Notes: generated by a model from the sequence alone, not told the origin. Positions 16,898 through 25,706 are shown, numbered from the stretch's first letter. The stretch is 64,000 nucleotides of DNA from JBOFWL01 sp051653605 (GCA_051653605.1 JBOFWL010000145.1:434001-498000), one strand, 5' to 3'. Numbers and translations: made by a program.

Positions 16898-18802
16898 TTA
16901 AGCTTTCATACGGATGACGGTGTCAATTAAACGGTCAACAACTGTTACCAAGCGGGCAGCAGCGTTGTAAGCATGTTGAAGGGTGAGCATTTTTGTCATT
17001 TCTTCGTCTACATTCACCCCTGAGATCTTGGTACGTAATCCCGCAAGATTAGTGCTGACAGCTTCTGTTTTATCAAAAGAACGAATCGCTTGTTCACTTA
17101 AAGATCCCACTCGAGCTACGCTTTCTTCTAAATATTGTGCAAACGTGCCTGCAGAGCCTGTCATTTGTATATCATAACGGAGATTTGCTAGTGCTAAAGC
17201 GTTTCTGTTGTCGTTAATACCTGTAGGAACATCTGGTCTTCCGTTTCCACTGGTGTCTAAGCCTTGGGCAGCAGCTATTTTTTCTGGTTTATTGAGGATT
17301 GCCTCATCAATATCCATCCACTCACCAGCATTTGCGTCTGGAGAGAGAGAAATTAAGTCTCTGGGAGTGCGTAATTGCTGAATGGCATCAGGATTTTGCC
17401 AATCAAAGGCCCCTTCTGCTCCAGAATTTTGTAGAACGCCTGCCACACCTGTTAAGAATGTGCCAGAATCTTCGAGGTGTCTGAGAACCATTTGGGGGAA
17501 GTTATCGTCGTCGCTGGTTTGAGCACGGAAACTCATACGTCCAAATGGGTCGAGGTAGGCAGTTACTTGTGCGTCGCTGCGATTAATACGCTCTATTACT
17601 TGTCCAACGGTGTCGGTGGCGTTATATGTTACGGTGATATCTGCTCCACCTTGGCGAATGGGCCCCAGATTGATCACACCACCAGTTGCAATTACGGTAT
17701 CTTGTGTGAGTTTCTCCGACCCTGTAATTCGGAAAAAAGCTGTGCTATCGAGAATTCCATCTTTGTTAAAATCGAAAGATCCTTCAGCATTTTTTGCCAA
17801 TGTCAGTTCTTTGAAAAAATTAATATTTGTTTCGCTGTTTAGGTTGAAGCCTTCTCGGTGAACGGAGTTGACACTATCGGAAATTCCATAGGCGAGGGAG
17901 TCGGTTCGGGCGAGCATTTCTTTTAAATTGACGTCGCGAACCTCAACAAGCCCAGAGATTTCCCCCGCTCCAAAATTGATGTTTTGCCCAGTTTGTTGCC
18001 ATCTACCCACAACAAAACCTTTGTTATTTGGGTCAGAATATGCTTCAATGGCGGTGTGATGTTCGCCCTGAACGAATTTTTCCGCTCCAATATAGATAAT
18101 ATACTCTTTTGGATTGTTTCGCTCAAGCCTAATATCAGCAAATTTGGAGAGTTCATCAACGAGTTTGTCTCTTTTATCACGAAGATCGTTGGGATTGTCG
18201 CCAAGAAGTTCTTGTTTTTGAATTTGTTTATTGAGATCAGCAAGCGTTGCACCGATATTATTCATTTGATTAATCTTTTGATTGACAAGAGAATCTGTCT
18301 GCACTTGAAGATCGCTCAAACTTTGTCGGTGAGCTTTAATGCTTTGGGATAGGGTTCTAGCTTTTTCTTGAAGATTAATACGAGCAGCCGTTTCTGATGG
18401 ATTTTCGGCAACATCTTGCCAACCCATGAAAAACGCTTCAAGGTCGCTACGGATGTTTGACACATTTGGCTCGTTCATCAAACTTTCCATCTGATGAAGC
18501 ATTGTTTTCTTTTGATCCCAAAAGCCATAAGAACCATTTTCGTGAATAATGCGATTATCTAAATAAATATCGCGGATACGGGTAATTTCTTCTACCTGCA
18601 CGCCCGTACCTATTTGACCAGGCATAGCTGGTTTTGTAATTCCAGGAGGAAATAGCGGTGGTGTGGTCGTTTGAGTGACCCGTTGACGACTATATCCTTC
18701 TGTATTGAGATTGGCAAGGTTGTGCCCCACGGTTTGTAAACCCTGTTGGGTTGTTTGAAGAGCCCCTTTGCCTGTTTCCAATCCTAAAAATGATGAGATC
18801 AT
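16898..18802 (-). CDS. flgK: Flagellar hook-associated protein 1 (FlgK)
   Basis: 634 residues. The N-terminus SSFLGLETGKGALQTTQQGL and then HNLANLNTEGYSRQRV is the flagellar rod/hook motif (about residues 3-45). The C-terminus, SGVNVDEEMTKMLTLQHAYNAAARLVTVVDRLID, is the matching D0 helix. FlgK forms the first hook-filament junction ring. The middle contains a domain found in longer FlgK proteins, with DFNKDGILDS resembling a calcium-binding DxNxDG loop (near residue 350). GGGGAGGAG lies upstream of the ATG. Confidence 0.95.
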   Translation of the reverse strand: MISSFLGLETGKGALQTTQQGLQTVGHNLANLNTEGYSRQRVTQTTTPPLFPPGITKPAMPGQIGTGVQVEEITRIRDIYLDNRIIHENGSYGFWDQKKTMLHQMESLMNEPNVSNIRSDLEAFFMGWQDVAENPSETAARINLQEKARTLSQSIKAHRQSLSDLQVQTDSLVNQKINQMNNIGATLADLNKQIQKQELLGDNPNDLRDKRDKLVDELSKFADIRLERNNPKEYIIYIGAEKFVQGEHHTAIEAYSDPNNKGFVVGRWQQTGQNINFGAGEISGLVEVRDVNLKEMLARTDSLAYGISDSVNSVHREGFNLNSETNINFFKELTLAKNAEGSFDFNKDGILDSTAFFRITGSEKLTQDTVIATGGVINLGPIRQGGADITVTYNATDTVGQVIERINRSDAQVTAYLDPFGRMSFRAQTSDDDNFPQMVLRHLEDSGTFLTGVAGVLQNSGAEGAFDWQNPDAIQQLRTPRDLISLSPDANAGEWMDIDEAILNKPEKIAAAQGLDTSGNGRPDVPTGINDNRNALALANLRYDIQMTGSAGTFAQYLEESVARVGSLSEQAIRSFDKTEAVSTNLAGLRTKISGVNVDEEMTKMLTLQHAYNAAARLVTVVDRLIDTVIRMKA

Positions 18803-18856
18803 CTTTTCTCCTCCCCGAAGTTAACACTCTCTTTCTATGTGTGTGAACCGAAGGTT

Positions 18857-19354
18857 TTAAACAGTGTGGTCGAGCAAGTGCAGGCTGTGTCTTTCTTCAC
18901 ATTCTGAACCGCTATTATCATATTTTTGGCTGATTGCGCCGTCCATAATTTTCAGGATACTTCCGATTATTTCAGCGTTGTTCGCTAAAATATGACGATT
19001 TCTTTCAGCCGCTGTGCTGAGTTGTTCAGTGAGCACCCGAATATCGTCTGCTACCTTGATACATAATTGCTTATTGTCTTCTGACATGAATTTTGATAGC
19101 TCCGAAAGTGATAACTCTGTGCCGCATCCATTGAGAATGGCAAAGTTTTCAACAGAATCTTGTCTTTTCTTCTCTAGAGCATCAAATCGAAGAAGCAGTT
19201 CTTCTTCTTTAGCATTGTTGTCTATCAGCTTGTCAATATCCAATACTCGGAGAATGTCGTACTTGGCATCTTCTGAAGCAAGAATATTTTCCATTAGCTT
19301 TTTGATTTCAATTAAGATAGAGTGTAGATCTTTAGCACACTGTTCTGGAGTCAT
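18857..19354 (-). CDS. flgN: FlgN-like flagellar export chaperone
   Basis: 165 residues, almost wholly helical, with no membrane segment. The first half reads DLHSILIEIKKLMENILASEDAKYDIL and the middle holds an EELLLRFDALEKKRQDSV helix, the pattern of FlgN chaperones that escort FlgK and FlgL to the export gate. The strongest evidence is position, directly upstream of flgK. AGGAGG precedes the ATG. Sequence similarity alone would be weak because FlgN proteins diverge fast. Confidence 0.75.
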   Translation of the reverse strand: MTPEQCAKDLHSILIEIKKLMENILASEDAKYDILRVLDIDKLIDNNAKEEELLLRFDALEKKRQDSVENFAILNGCGTELSLSELSKFMSEDNKQLCIKVADDIRVLTEQLSTAAERNRHILANNAEIIGSILKIMDGAISQKYDNSGSECEERHSLHLLDHTV

Positions 19355-19713
19355 GCGAAACCTCCTATTTTTGATTTTTGGGAAATCTCCCAGAAATTAA
19401 TCGGTATTTTTTTTAAAAACAAAAGACTAATAATAATATTTTTTACTCTAATAGCGTTATAATTAGAAAAAAGTTTTGCAAAAAAATAACAATATATCAA
19501 ACAAATATTGTTGTTTTTCAGTTTTTTTCAGCTATTAAAAATTTTTTTTTGAATTTTTAAAAAAAATTAGCATATATTTTCTGAATTTTTAAAAAAATTA
19601 TGGAGGTTTTAGGCTTAAAAAGGCGATAAATTTGATATTTGTCTTTTTTTAAGTAGTCTTTTTGACTGTTTTTGGGATTTTTATAACCCTTTTGCCCCTA
19701 TTTTGGGCATATC
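19355..19713. other. AT-rich non-coding stretch upstream of flgN
   Basis: No convincing gene. The stretch is extremely A/T-rich, with homopolymer runs of up to ten. A 19-20 bp direct repeat of the form TGAATTTTTAAAAAAA(A)TTA occurs at 19550-19569 and 19582-19600. A CCGAT element on the minus strand near 19400 recalls the sigma-28 -10 box, but no matching -35 box was found. It must contain the promoter of the flgN-csrA unit, which I cannot place firmly. Confidence 0.5.
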
Positions 19714-19743
19714 TTGACATCTACCCTTTACTTCTTGTATTAT
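19714..19743 (+). promoter_or_regulatory. Consensus promoter of an orphan intergenic transcript
   Basis: A perfect TTGACA, 18 bases, TATTAT. It points away from flgN and towards the convergent permease gene, so it serves no annotated protein gene. Transcription would begin near 19750. Confidence 0.7.
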
Positions 19744-19749
19744 AATGAT

Positions 19750-19865
19750 GTTGCTTGAGTTGATATTTCTATGCTCAATTGTAGTAATATCAACTTTTAG
19801 CTCCAGCATGCGCTCCTTTTTATTCACCTGCAGACAGGCCCCCTATTCGGGGGTTTGTCTGTTTT
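19750..19865 (+). ncRNA. Candidate small RNA, or leaderless microprotein gene
   Basis: A short transcription unit bounded by a consensus promoter and a strong terminator. A perfect 9-bp inverted repeat (GTTGATATT/AATATCAAC), extended by CTA/TAG inside the loop, forms a 5' hairpin. A single-stranded stretch containing CUCCUUUUU follows, complementary to Shine-Dalgarno sequences, and then the 13-bp terminator stem. This hairpin/anti-SD/terminator order is typical of trans-acting regulatory RNAs. It does not show the SRP RNA tetraloop region, the tmRNA ends or the 6S bubble. Alternatively, an open frame of 39 codons (19748..19867, hydrophobic start MLLELIFLCSIVVIS) begins just downstream of the -10 box and could be read without a leader. 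However, it runs through the terminator stem and has no ribosome site. Confidence 0.5.
19831..19865 (+). terminator. Strong intrinsic terminator of the orphan transcript
   Basis: CAGACAGGCCCCC and GGGGGTTTGTCTG pair over 13 positions (two G-U) around a TATTC loop, then TTTT. Confidence 0.85.
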
Positions 19866-19882
19866 AAATGCAATACTGTAAC

Positions 19883-19907
19883 AAAAAAAAGCCTCACATT
19901 GGAGGCT
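19883..19907 (-). terminator. Intrinsic terminator of the FtsX-like gene
   Basis: Minus strand: AGCCTC, six-base loop, GAGGCT, then eight Ts. It starts immediately after the stop codon. Confidence 0.8.
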
Positions 19908-21086
19908 TTAGAGAGGTTTTTTCTTTCTTAGGGTGATAAAGGAGAACCACAGTAGATTGAACAGGTCGCTGATCAGATATATAATACCTGCAAATAGCCC
20001 TATTTGAATTGCAGACTCCGCAGACAGCTCAAGAGGGGGGAGTTTCAAACCAAAACTAGTGAGATTCTGACTAAGGGGTTGCTGAATGGGAATTATCCAG
20101 AAGAAACACAAACCCCATGCTAAAATTGCTGTGCAGATTGAAAAAATGATAGCACCTAAAATATGAGATGGGATAAGCAAATTGCGGATCCCCCAAAGCT
20201 CGAGGAGGTTTTGTTTCTCTTTAAAGCTCTGATAATATTGAATTGAAAAAAGAACTTTTAATATCAACACACCAAGAAACAAAGTGAGCCCTATCATCAT
20301 AAATCCACCGCGGATTCGTTGGAGAATTCTAGTTTGTAGGTTTTCATCGACATCTTTTTCGATATTATATCCTTGCACAGAAATAGCTTGACGTATTCTG
20401 CTAAGGGCTTCGGTGTTTAGCCCAGGAATTAGTTCTAGATCGATGTAAGTATATTGAGGGTTGAGACCTAGTTCGTTATAAATCTCATAAAGCTTTTCTG
20501 CGGGTGCAGAGATGGTTAAGCCGATTTCGTTGTTGTCAAAGCCTACGGGAATCACCCCAAATTGGGTTTCTCCAATCATCACTGATAGACCTGGTAGGCC
20601 CAGAAAAGTGTCTTGAGGTAGGGTTGGCCAGCCTTGAGCTGGTGCAACGTTGTTGTAAAGCTCAATGGCGCGACGAGGAATAAGAATGGGAATACGTTCT
20701 GAGGAGATGTCGTTCCATTCTTCGATGTAGGCACCGGCAACGGATTTTACCCCAACATCTGTAGGCACCCCTTGAACTTTAACGGGGGCGGATTGATTGA
20801 TTCCAAAGTAGCTTACCGAGCCTTGAACAGTACCTTCGGGAATAAAATAAGGACGAACGGAAGTGACGTCTTCGATATTACGAAGATCAGAAATTGATGA
20901 TTGAAAAAGTGGTTTTGTTTCGGAAGGGATGACGCGGATAGGCGCAACTTCGCGATTGGGTGTGCCGTCTTGAATATAAAAATTCGCGATACGAGCAATA
21001 CTATATGCTACCCCAAAAATACCTGCGGCCACCCCAAAAATGAACATCCAAAGAAGGGATCGCCCCCAAAAACGAAGAAATTTCAT
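19908..21086 (-). CDS. FtsX/MacB-like membrane protein without an ATPase partner nearby
   Basis: 392 residues from the ATG at 21086. An upstream in-frame ATG would place eight extra codons next to, and partly inside, the tRNA gene and is unlikely. One transmembrane helix near the N-terminus (about 7-30) is followed by a periplasmic domain of roughly 230 residues. Three further helices follow (about 270-290, 310-340, 360-385). This 1+3 topology with a large extracytoplasmic loop is that of FtsX/MacB/LolC permeases. Such permeases normally sit next to an ABC ATPase, but none is adjacent here. Function is therefore open: lipoprotein export, cell-wall hydrolase control and macrolide-type export are all possible. 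Confidence 0.65.
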   Translation of the reverse strand: MKFLRFWGRSLLWMFIFGVAAGIFGVAYSIARIANFYIQDGTPNREVAPIRVIPSETKPLFQSSISDLRNIEDVTSVRPYFIPEGTVQGSVSYFGINQSAPVKVQGVPTDVGVKSVAGAYIEEWNDISSERIPILIPRRAIELYNNVAPAQGWPTLPQDTFLGLPGLSVMIGETQFGVIPVGFDNNEIGLTISAPAEKLYEIYNELGLNPQYTYIDLELIPGLNTEALSRIRQAISVQGYNIEKDVDENLQTRILQRIRGGFMMIGLTLFLGVLILKVLFSIQYYQSFKEKQNLLELWGIRNLLIPSHILGAIIFSICTAILAWGLCFFWIIPIQQPLSQNLTSFGLKLPPLELSAESAIQIGLFAGIIYLISDLFNLLWFSFITLRKKKPL

Positions 21087-21104
21087 GTTCGGGCCCTCTC
21101 TGCC

Positions 21105-21177
<73 letters not shown>

Positions 21178-21217
21178 ATCATTTATTTTTTTACTATAAC
21201 ATTTTTCTGTTAAAAAA

Positions 21218-21796
21218 TCAAGATATGCATTGCTGATAAAAACAGCTTGCTTGCTGCATGCATGCTCCAATAACCACATCGATACTACCGGAAATCAAAT
21301 GCCAGCGGGTATCTTCTTTTTGTACGGCGTAGGCGCCGGCAAATTTTGTTACGGGGTGATTGCTGATATAACTTTCAATTTCTTCTTTTGTTAGATCGAG
21401 GATGAGGCTTGCTTTTTCAACACCACTTTGTTTTTTATCTTTGTATTGAAAGGAGAAGCCTGTCCATACAGTCTGGGGTTTTTGTGTTAGTTGATGCAGC
21501 ATTTCTCGAGCTTCATCTCTGTTTTGAGGTTTTCCAAGCACTTTTCCTTCGCATTCTACCATGGTGTCGAAGGCGAAAACAATGTCATCAGGATAAATAA
21601 GGGCGCAAGCAGAGGACTTCCGTTGAGATAATACTTCTACCATCTCATTTACAGGAAGATGATAGCTTTCTTCCTCGACGATATCCATTGGTTGAACTAT
21701 AAAATCGTCTCTAAATTGGGCGGAAAACAATTCTCGACGCCCCTCACTTGCGGAGGCTAAAACAATTCTAGCCAAGAGGGTTCTCCACATAAGCAA
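21218..21796 (-). CDS. maf: Maf-family nucleoside triphosphate pyrophosphatase
   Basis: Maf proteins hydrolyse dTTP/UTP or modified nucleotides and are linked to septum control. The 192-residue protein shows the family blocks IVLASASEGRRELF, VFAFDTMVECEGKVLGKPQ (catalytic Asp in AFDT), TGFSF and the terminal TKFAGAYAVQ loop. The start is uncertain: a TTG at 21796 has GAGG five bases upstream, while an ATG at 21790 is 11 bases from it. Either way the gene overlaps the end of rsmG by 23-29 bp. It is the last gene of the holA-trmH-rsmG-maf set. Confidence 0.88.
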   Translation of the reverse strand: MLMWRTLLARIVLASASEGRRELFSAQFRDDFIVQPMDIVEEESYHLPVNEMVEVLSQRKSSACALIYPDDIVFAFDTMVECEGKVLGKPQNRDEAREMLHQLTQKPQTVWTGFSFQYKDKKQSGVEKASLILDLTKEEIESYISNHPVTKFAGAYAVQKEDTRWHLISGSIDVVIGACMQQASCFYQQCIS

Positions 21797-22310
21797 TGCA
21801 TCCTCTAGGTGCAGGAAAAATTTTATGCTCGAGAAGTTTTGCTGCGGTTAGTTCTTCGGTGGCGCGTTTGCCCTTGAGAAGTAGAAAAAGATTGCATCCT
21901 GGAGCGTGGCGTTTTGTCCATTTAACGATCCCCACTATATCGGAGAAGGCGCGAGAGGTAACGGTGCATGGTTCGCTTACACTAAGGCGCTTATCAACCT
22001 TAATCACCTCGACAGCCAAGCCAAACTTTGAACGGCTCCATTTAAGGAAGGCGATTTTTTTATCTACAACGTCTGTTGCAATGAAACGCCAATTTTTGCC
22101 ATGTTCTTTGGCGTAGATAGCAAGGGGGATCACAGGAAACCCACCACCGCTACCAATATCCACAATGAGTTCATTTGCTTGTTCTTCTAAAAGAGGCACA
22201 AGGGCGAGGGAGTCCTCAACATGTTCTTTGATGTTGTTGGCCTCGTCCTCGGCCATGAGGTTGTGGGCTTTATTCCACATTAAAAATTCTTGAATCCATT
22301 TATCTAACAT
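21768..22310 (-). CDS. rsmG: 16S rRNA (guanine-N7) methyltransferase RsmG
   Basis: 180 residues from the ATG at 22310, which has AGAGGAA upstream and overlaps the end of the trmH-family gene by 11 bases. The longer open frame is the shadow of that gene. RsmG features are FLMWNKAHNLMAE near the N-terminus, then the SAM-binding IVDIGSGGGFPVIPLAI (about 71-87) and the TSRAFSDI motif later. It methylates G527 of 16S rRNA. In many bacteria rsmG sits with mnmG; here it is between an rRNA/tRNA methyltransferase and maf. Confidence 0.92.
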   Translation of the reverse strand: MLDKWIQEFLMWNKAHNLMAEDEANNIKEHVEDSLALVPLLEEQANELIVDIGSGGGFPVIPLAIYAKEHGKNWRFIATDVVDKKIAFLKWSRSKFGLAVEVIKVDKRLSVSEPCTVTSRAFSDIVGIVKWTKRHAPGCNLFLLLKGKRATEELTAAKLLEHKIFPAPRGCIAYVENPLG

Positions 22311-23121
22311 TAGTTTCCTCTCTAAAAAAACGTTGTGCCTCGTAGGCAAGGACGGCAAAACAGTTAGCCGCATTGAGAGAATTTTTGATTCCGCTCATGG
22401 GTATCTGAACAATATGATCAACTAGTTCTAGTGTTTTTTCGGTAATCCCGAACTCTTCGTTTCCAATAATAAAAGCCACTTTATCGTATGAGGACACATC
22501 TTCAAGCATTAAAGACGGTTGGGCAACTTCTAAGGCATAAATAGTATAGCCTTTATCCCTCCAATAGGCGATGGCATCTTTTGTCTCAGGGAAATATTTC
22601 CATGGAATCAATTCTTCTGTACCCATTGCCGTTCGAGACACTTTGGGGTTAGGAGGGTGAGGGCAGATGCCGCATAGTGAAATCTCTCCTACACCAAAAC
22701 CATCTCCACTACGAAACACCGAGCCTATGTTCATGGGTGATCGCAAGTTATCCAGAATAATAGCCCAAGGATAACGTATGGCAGGGCTTTCTCTATCGAA
22801 GCGTAAAAAAGAAAATTTTGCATCGCTGTCTTCTTTTTTATCTAAAATCTCGAGGAGCTGATGAAAAGCAAAGTTAAAAAGTTTGATTTTCTCTTTATAA
22901 GGAAGATTGAGGGGGATCTCTCTTAGTGGGGCAAGAATTGCAAGAGCTTCTTTTATTTTTCGATCGGGAGAATCATTGATGAGCGCGCAGTAGCTGAAAA
23001 TTTCATCAGGATTTGCTGTCTCCCCACGCTTGAGGGCGTTCTCCATTGATCGCACCGAAGAAGCAATTTTATAGATTTTTTGATTATTACCAAGTAATGA
23101 GAACTTTTTAGCTGAAATCAT
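22300..23121 (-). CDS. SpoU/TrmH-family RNA 2'-O-methyltransferase
   Basis: 273 residues. The C-terminal half carries the three SPOUT motifs: LDNLRSPMNIGSVFRSGDGFG-like motif 1 (near residue 125), motif 2 FIIGNEEFGI and motif 3 IPMSGIKNSLNAANCFAV. These bind SAM in the trefoil knot. The N-terminal 110 residues are a helical extension with no obvious domain and may guide RNA specificity. TrmH (tRNA G18) or an rRNA ribose methylase are both possible. It shares ATGA with holA. Confidence 0.88.
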   Translation of the reverse strand: MISAKKFSLLGNNQKIYKIASSVRSMENALKRGETANPDEIFSYCALINDSPDRKIKEALAILAPLREIPLNLPYKEKIKLFNFAFHQLLEILDKKEDSDAKFSFLRFDRESPAIRYPWAIILDNLRSPMNIGSVFRSGDGFGVGEISLCGICPHPPNPKVSRTAMGTEELIPWKYFPETKDAIAYWRDKGYTIYALEVAQPSLMLEDVSSYDKVAFIIGNEEFGITEKTLELVDHIVQIPMSGIKNSLNAANCFAVLAYEAQRFFREETNVR

Positions 23122-24050
23122 ACAGAGTTTTCCAATTGAAGAAGAAAATTCTCCATTATTGTTGTAGAATGCATTTCTGGAAGCGTTTTTGATGCAATTT
23201 CAATTTGAGAAACTACTTCTGTCATCTTAGAAACAAATCTTAAGTTGATATTTCGAGAAAAACCTTGATATTTCTTCCATTCGTAGGGAGAACAAGCCAA
23301 CCCTTGGGGCATCAAACCATTTTGAGAGCATTTAACAGCCCACATGTTACGAGCAGCTCTTAGCATCATAGCATTAATACCAGGTAAGGATTCCCCTGCA
23401 GAGGCTAGATCGCGGAAGCAGGAAAGAGCTTTGGTAGTATTACGCATAAAAATAGCATCGACAAGATCAAAAACAGAGGCATTATGGACACGTTCTAATA
23501 CGTGGGCAATATCTTCTTCGGTAATACTTTTACGAGTGCCCAGATAGTCAATAAGTTTGCCTACCATGGCGGCGCACTCTTCGATATCTCCTCCAGAAAG
23601 TTGTACGATTAGTTCGGCAACGGATGGTGGAGCCTTGATACCAATTTTGGCTAATCTGGCATTAACGTAGCGTTTTTGGTCTTCGGGGTAAGGACGCTTG
23701 TGAACAACAACTTTAGCGATAGTAGACCCTAAAGCACGACCTTGAGATTCGATTTTGGCAGGAACCTTGCCTTCGTATTCAAGAATGAGGCAAACACTGT
23801 CGAGGGGGTCGTTAAGGTAGGAAAGAAGACTTTTTTCGAAGGCAGAGGAAGCGCCTTGAGCTCCACGCACAATAAACATTCGTTTTGAGGCAAAAAGCGA
23901 GCCAGTGGCTATATCTGTGAAAAATTCTTCGGGGTTGATGTCCTCGCCGAAACGAGTAGTTTTATCTCCATCAAAAGAGCTAGATATATCTTCGAGGTCC
24001 TCTCGGAGAAGAACGGGGTTTTCGCCCCCCAAAATAATGATATTTAGCAT
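23118..24050 (-). CDS. holA: DNA polymerase III delta subunit (HolA)
   Basis: HolA opens the sliding clamp within the clamp loader. The protein has 310 residues from the ATG that yields MLNIIILGGENPVLLREDL, preceded by GAGAG. Next come SLFASKRMFIVRGAQ (the usual LFxxxRLVxV block), a long helical domain with LSGGDIEECAAMVGKLIDYLG, and the SVFDLVDAIFMRNTTKAL block. These match the delta-subunit order of domains I-III. It is first in the holA-trmH-rsmG-maf operon with a predicted promoter. Confidence 0.85.
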   Translation of the reverse strand: MLNIIILGGENPVLLREDLEDISSSFDGDKTTRFGEDINPEEFFTDIATGSLFASKRMFIVRGAQGASSAFEKSLLSYLNDPLDSVCLILEYEGKVPAKIESQGRALGSTIAKVVVHKRPYPEDQKRYVNARLAKIGIKAPPSVAELIVQLSGGDIEECAAMVGKLIDYLGTRKSITEEDIAHVLERVHNASVFDLVDAIFMRNTTKALSCFRDLASAGESLPGINAMMLRAARNMWAVKCSQNGLMPQGLACSPYEWKKYQGFSRNINLRFVSKMTEVVSQIEIASKTLPEMHSTTIMENFLLQLENSV

Positions 24051-24075
24051 CGTACTCTCTTGTTGTTTATGTCTC

Positions 24076-24104
24076 ATTATAAAGAATTTTACTTAAAAAG
24101 TAAA
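24076..24104 (-). promoter_or_regulatory. Predicted promoter of holA-trmH-rsmG-maf
   Basis: Minus-strand TTTACT, 17 bases, TATAAT, in the divergent region with the arylsulfotransferase-like gene. Confidence 0.5.
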
Positions 24105-24124
24105 TCCCTCAAAAAGATTGAAAA

Positions 24125-24153
24125 TTGAGTTTTTTATTTATTTATTTTATAAT
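24125..24153 (+). promoter_or_regulatory. Predicted promoter of the arylsulfotransferase-like gene
   Basis: TTGAGT, 17 bases, TATAAT, followed by AAAGGA and the ATG at 24182. Confidence 0.6.
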
Positions 24154-24181
24154 TTGATATCATTATTAAAGGAAAAACATC

Positions 24182-25657
24182 ATGTGGTTATTAATGTTAG
24201 TCTGTCTATTCCCCTCTTTTTTGTCTGCTCAAGAATTGAAGCAAGGCTCTATAAAGATGGATCCAACCGGCACAACACCACTTTCGGGAGTGTTTGTTCT
24301 CCCCGAAACTAATACTCAAGCTCTCACGGTTCGTGTAAAAGGCAAAAACGAGGTGCTAGATATAGCGCATACATATCCGGAGGGTTATGGCACAGAATTC
24401 CCTATTCATGGGCTTTATCCTAATCATTCAAATATTATTCAGGTTCAGCAAGGCGACACTACACGTTCATTTCGAGTGGTGACGCAGGCACTTCACGAGC
24501 GTTTAAATATTAAAACAAAAGTTTTCATAGATCAGTTAGATCCCCCAGACTCCTTTAATCAAGATTTGTTTTTTATTAATGTGGTTAGCCAAAGAGCTCT
24601 TATAGGATTTGATAGAGAAGGGGAAATCCGCTACATCCAACGCAAAGAAATCTATAATTTTGTGCGTCTTCATTTTCAAGATGGAGAATTAGAGGTTCAA
24701 AATACCGAGCGAGGTGGGGATTATGTCGTCACCGATTTGTTGGGGCGTGAGAGAAAACGTGTATCAGAGGGAGAAAAACTCCACCACGACATGAGTTATA
24801 ATGGGTCTAATATGATTTTGTTAGCCTTATCTCCATGGGGTTGGGAAGACGCCGTTGCAGAATATGCTCCTGATGGAACGCTTCTCACTAAAAGGCTATT
24901 TGGTGATCCTATCAAAAAGGCTACAGCCAAAGAAGATCAAAAACTTCTTAAAAAAGTAGTTTTTGATGAGCAAAATGTTGCCCGCCGTAATGGCACTAAT
25001 ATTCGCCTCGACTGGGCACATGCGAATGGAACGGTTTATAATCCTGCTGATGATACGCTCATTGTGTCGTTGCGTCACCAAGGGCTTTTTGGTTTTCGCT
25101 GGAAAACATGGGATTTATTATGGTGGTTTGCCGATGATAAATTAGAAGTCGACCCCGGCTTTGGATACGGGCGTATGCCTCGAGGTACAAAAACGGTTTT
25201 GAGTATTCCCTCTCTTCAAAAATATAGGCTTAAAACTAAACCTGGAGATGGCCCTCGCAATCAACATGCGCCAATTTTAAAAGCAAATGGCAATATTGTT
25301 GTTTTTGATAATATAGGAGAAAAACGAAAAGATCCCCAAGGCTCTCGAGTGGCAGAGTATAAACTCACTCGTAATAGTGCGCAACTTGTTCGGGAGTTTC
25401 GTCACCCTCAAAAATTTCACTCAAGGCTTGCATCTGATGTTGATCTTACAGGCCCGAATCGGGAAAACTGGTTGATTCTCTGGTCGGAAACATATCCAAA
25501 TCGCCTCACCGAGGTAGCACCGGATAACACTATTATTTTTGATATGTCTTTTGATACAAAGCTATTTTTCTATCGAGCTGAAAAAATGCCACTCTACCCT
25601 TATTCGAACCCAGCATTAAAATACAGCATCGACCAAAATGAAGCTTTAGGTTTATAA
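24182..25657 (+). CDS. Exported arylsulfate sulfotransferase (ASST) family protein
   Basis: 491 residues with a cleavable signal peptide (MWLLMLVCLFPSFLSAQE). ASST enzymes transfer sulfate between phenols in the periplasm using a six-bladed propeller. Catalytic candidates line up well with the E. coli enzyme as I recall it: the HH pair at 201-202, H280 in DWAHANGTVYNP, R298 in VSLRHQ and the nucleophile H362 in NQHAPILKANGNIVVFDN. The 18-residue H280-R298 spacing equals that of H356-R374 in E. coli, and R298-H362 is close to R374-H436. No dsbA/dsbB-like partner is adjacent. The natural substrate is unknown; a propeller with lost activity cannot be excluded but the residues look intact. Confidence 0.8.
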   Translation: MWLLMLVCLFPSFLSAQELKQGSIKMDPTGTTPLSGVFVLPETNTQALTVRVKGKNEVLDIAHTYPEGYGTEFPIHGLYPNHSNIIQVQQGDTTRSFRVVTQALHERLNIKTKVFIDQLDPPDSFNQDLFFINVVSQRALIGFDREGEIRYIQRKEIYNFVRLHFQDGELEVQNTERGGDYVVTDLLGRERKRVSEGEKLHHDMSYNGSNMILLALSPWGWEDAVAEYAPDGTLLTKRLFGDPIKKATAKEDQKLLKKVVFDEQNVARRNGTNIRLDWAHANGTVYNPADDTLIVSLRHQGLFGFRWKTWDLLWWFADDKLEVDPGFGYGRMPRGTKTVLSIPSLQKYRLKTKPGDGPRNQHAPILKANGNIVVFDNIGEKRKDPQGSRVAEYKLTRNSAQLVREFRHPQKFHSRLASDVDLTGPNRENWLILWSETYPNRLTEVAPDNTIIFDMSFDTKLFFYRAEKMPLYPYSNPALKYSIDQNEALGL

Positions 25658-25666
25658 TTATTAATG

Positions 25667-25696
25667 AAAAATCCCCTCAATCGAGGGGATTTTTTA
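25667..25696. terminator. Bidirectional terminator
   Basis: AAAATCCCCTC, AATC loop, GAGGGGATTTT between convergent genes, with Ts on both sides. Confidence 0.85.
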
Positions 25697-25706
25697 ATCT
25701 TGTAAA

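Noticed and set aside
19398..19405. Sigma-28 promoter for flgN
   Set aside because: A CCGAT-like -10 element is present but no TAAA box at the right distance.
19355..19713. AT-rich stretch with a short direct repeat as a replication origin
   Set aside because: No DnaA boxes found in it; A/T richness alone is common in this genome.
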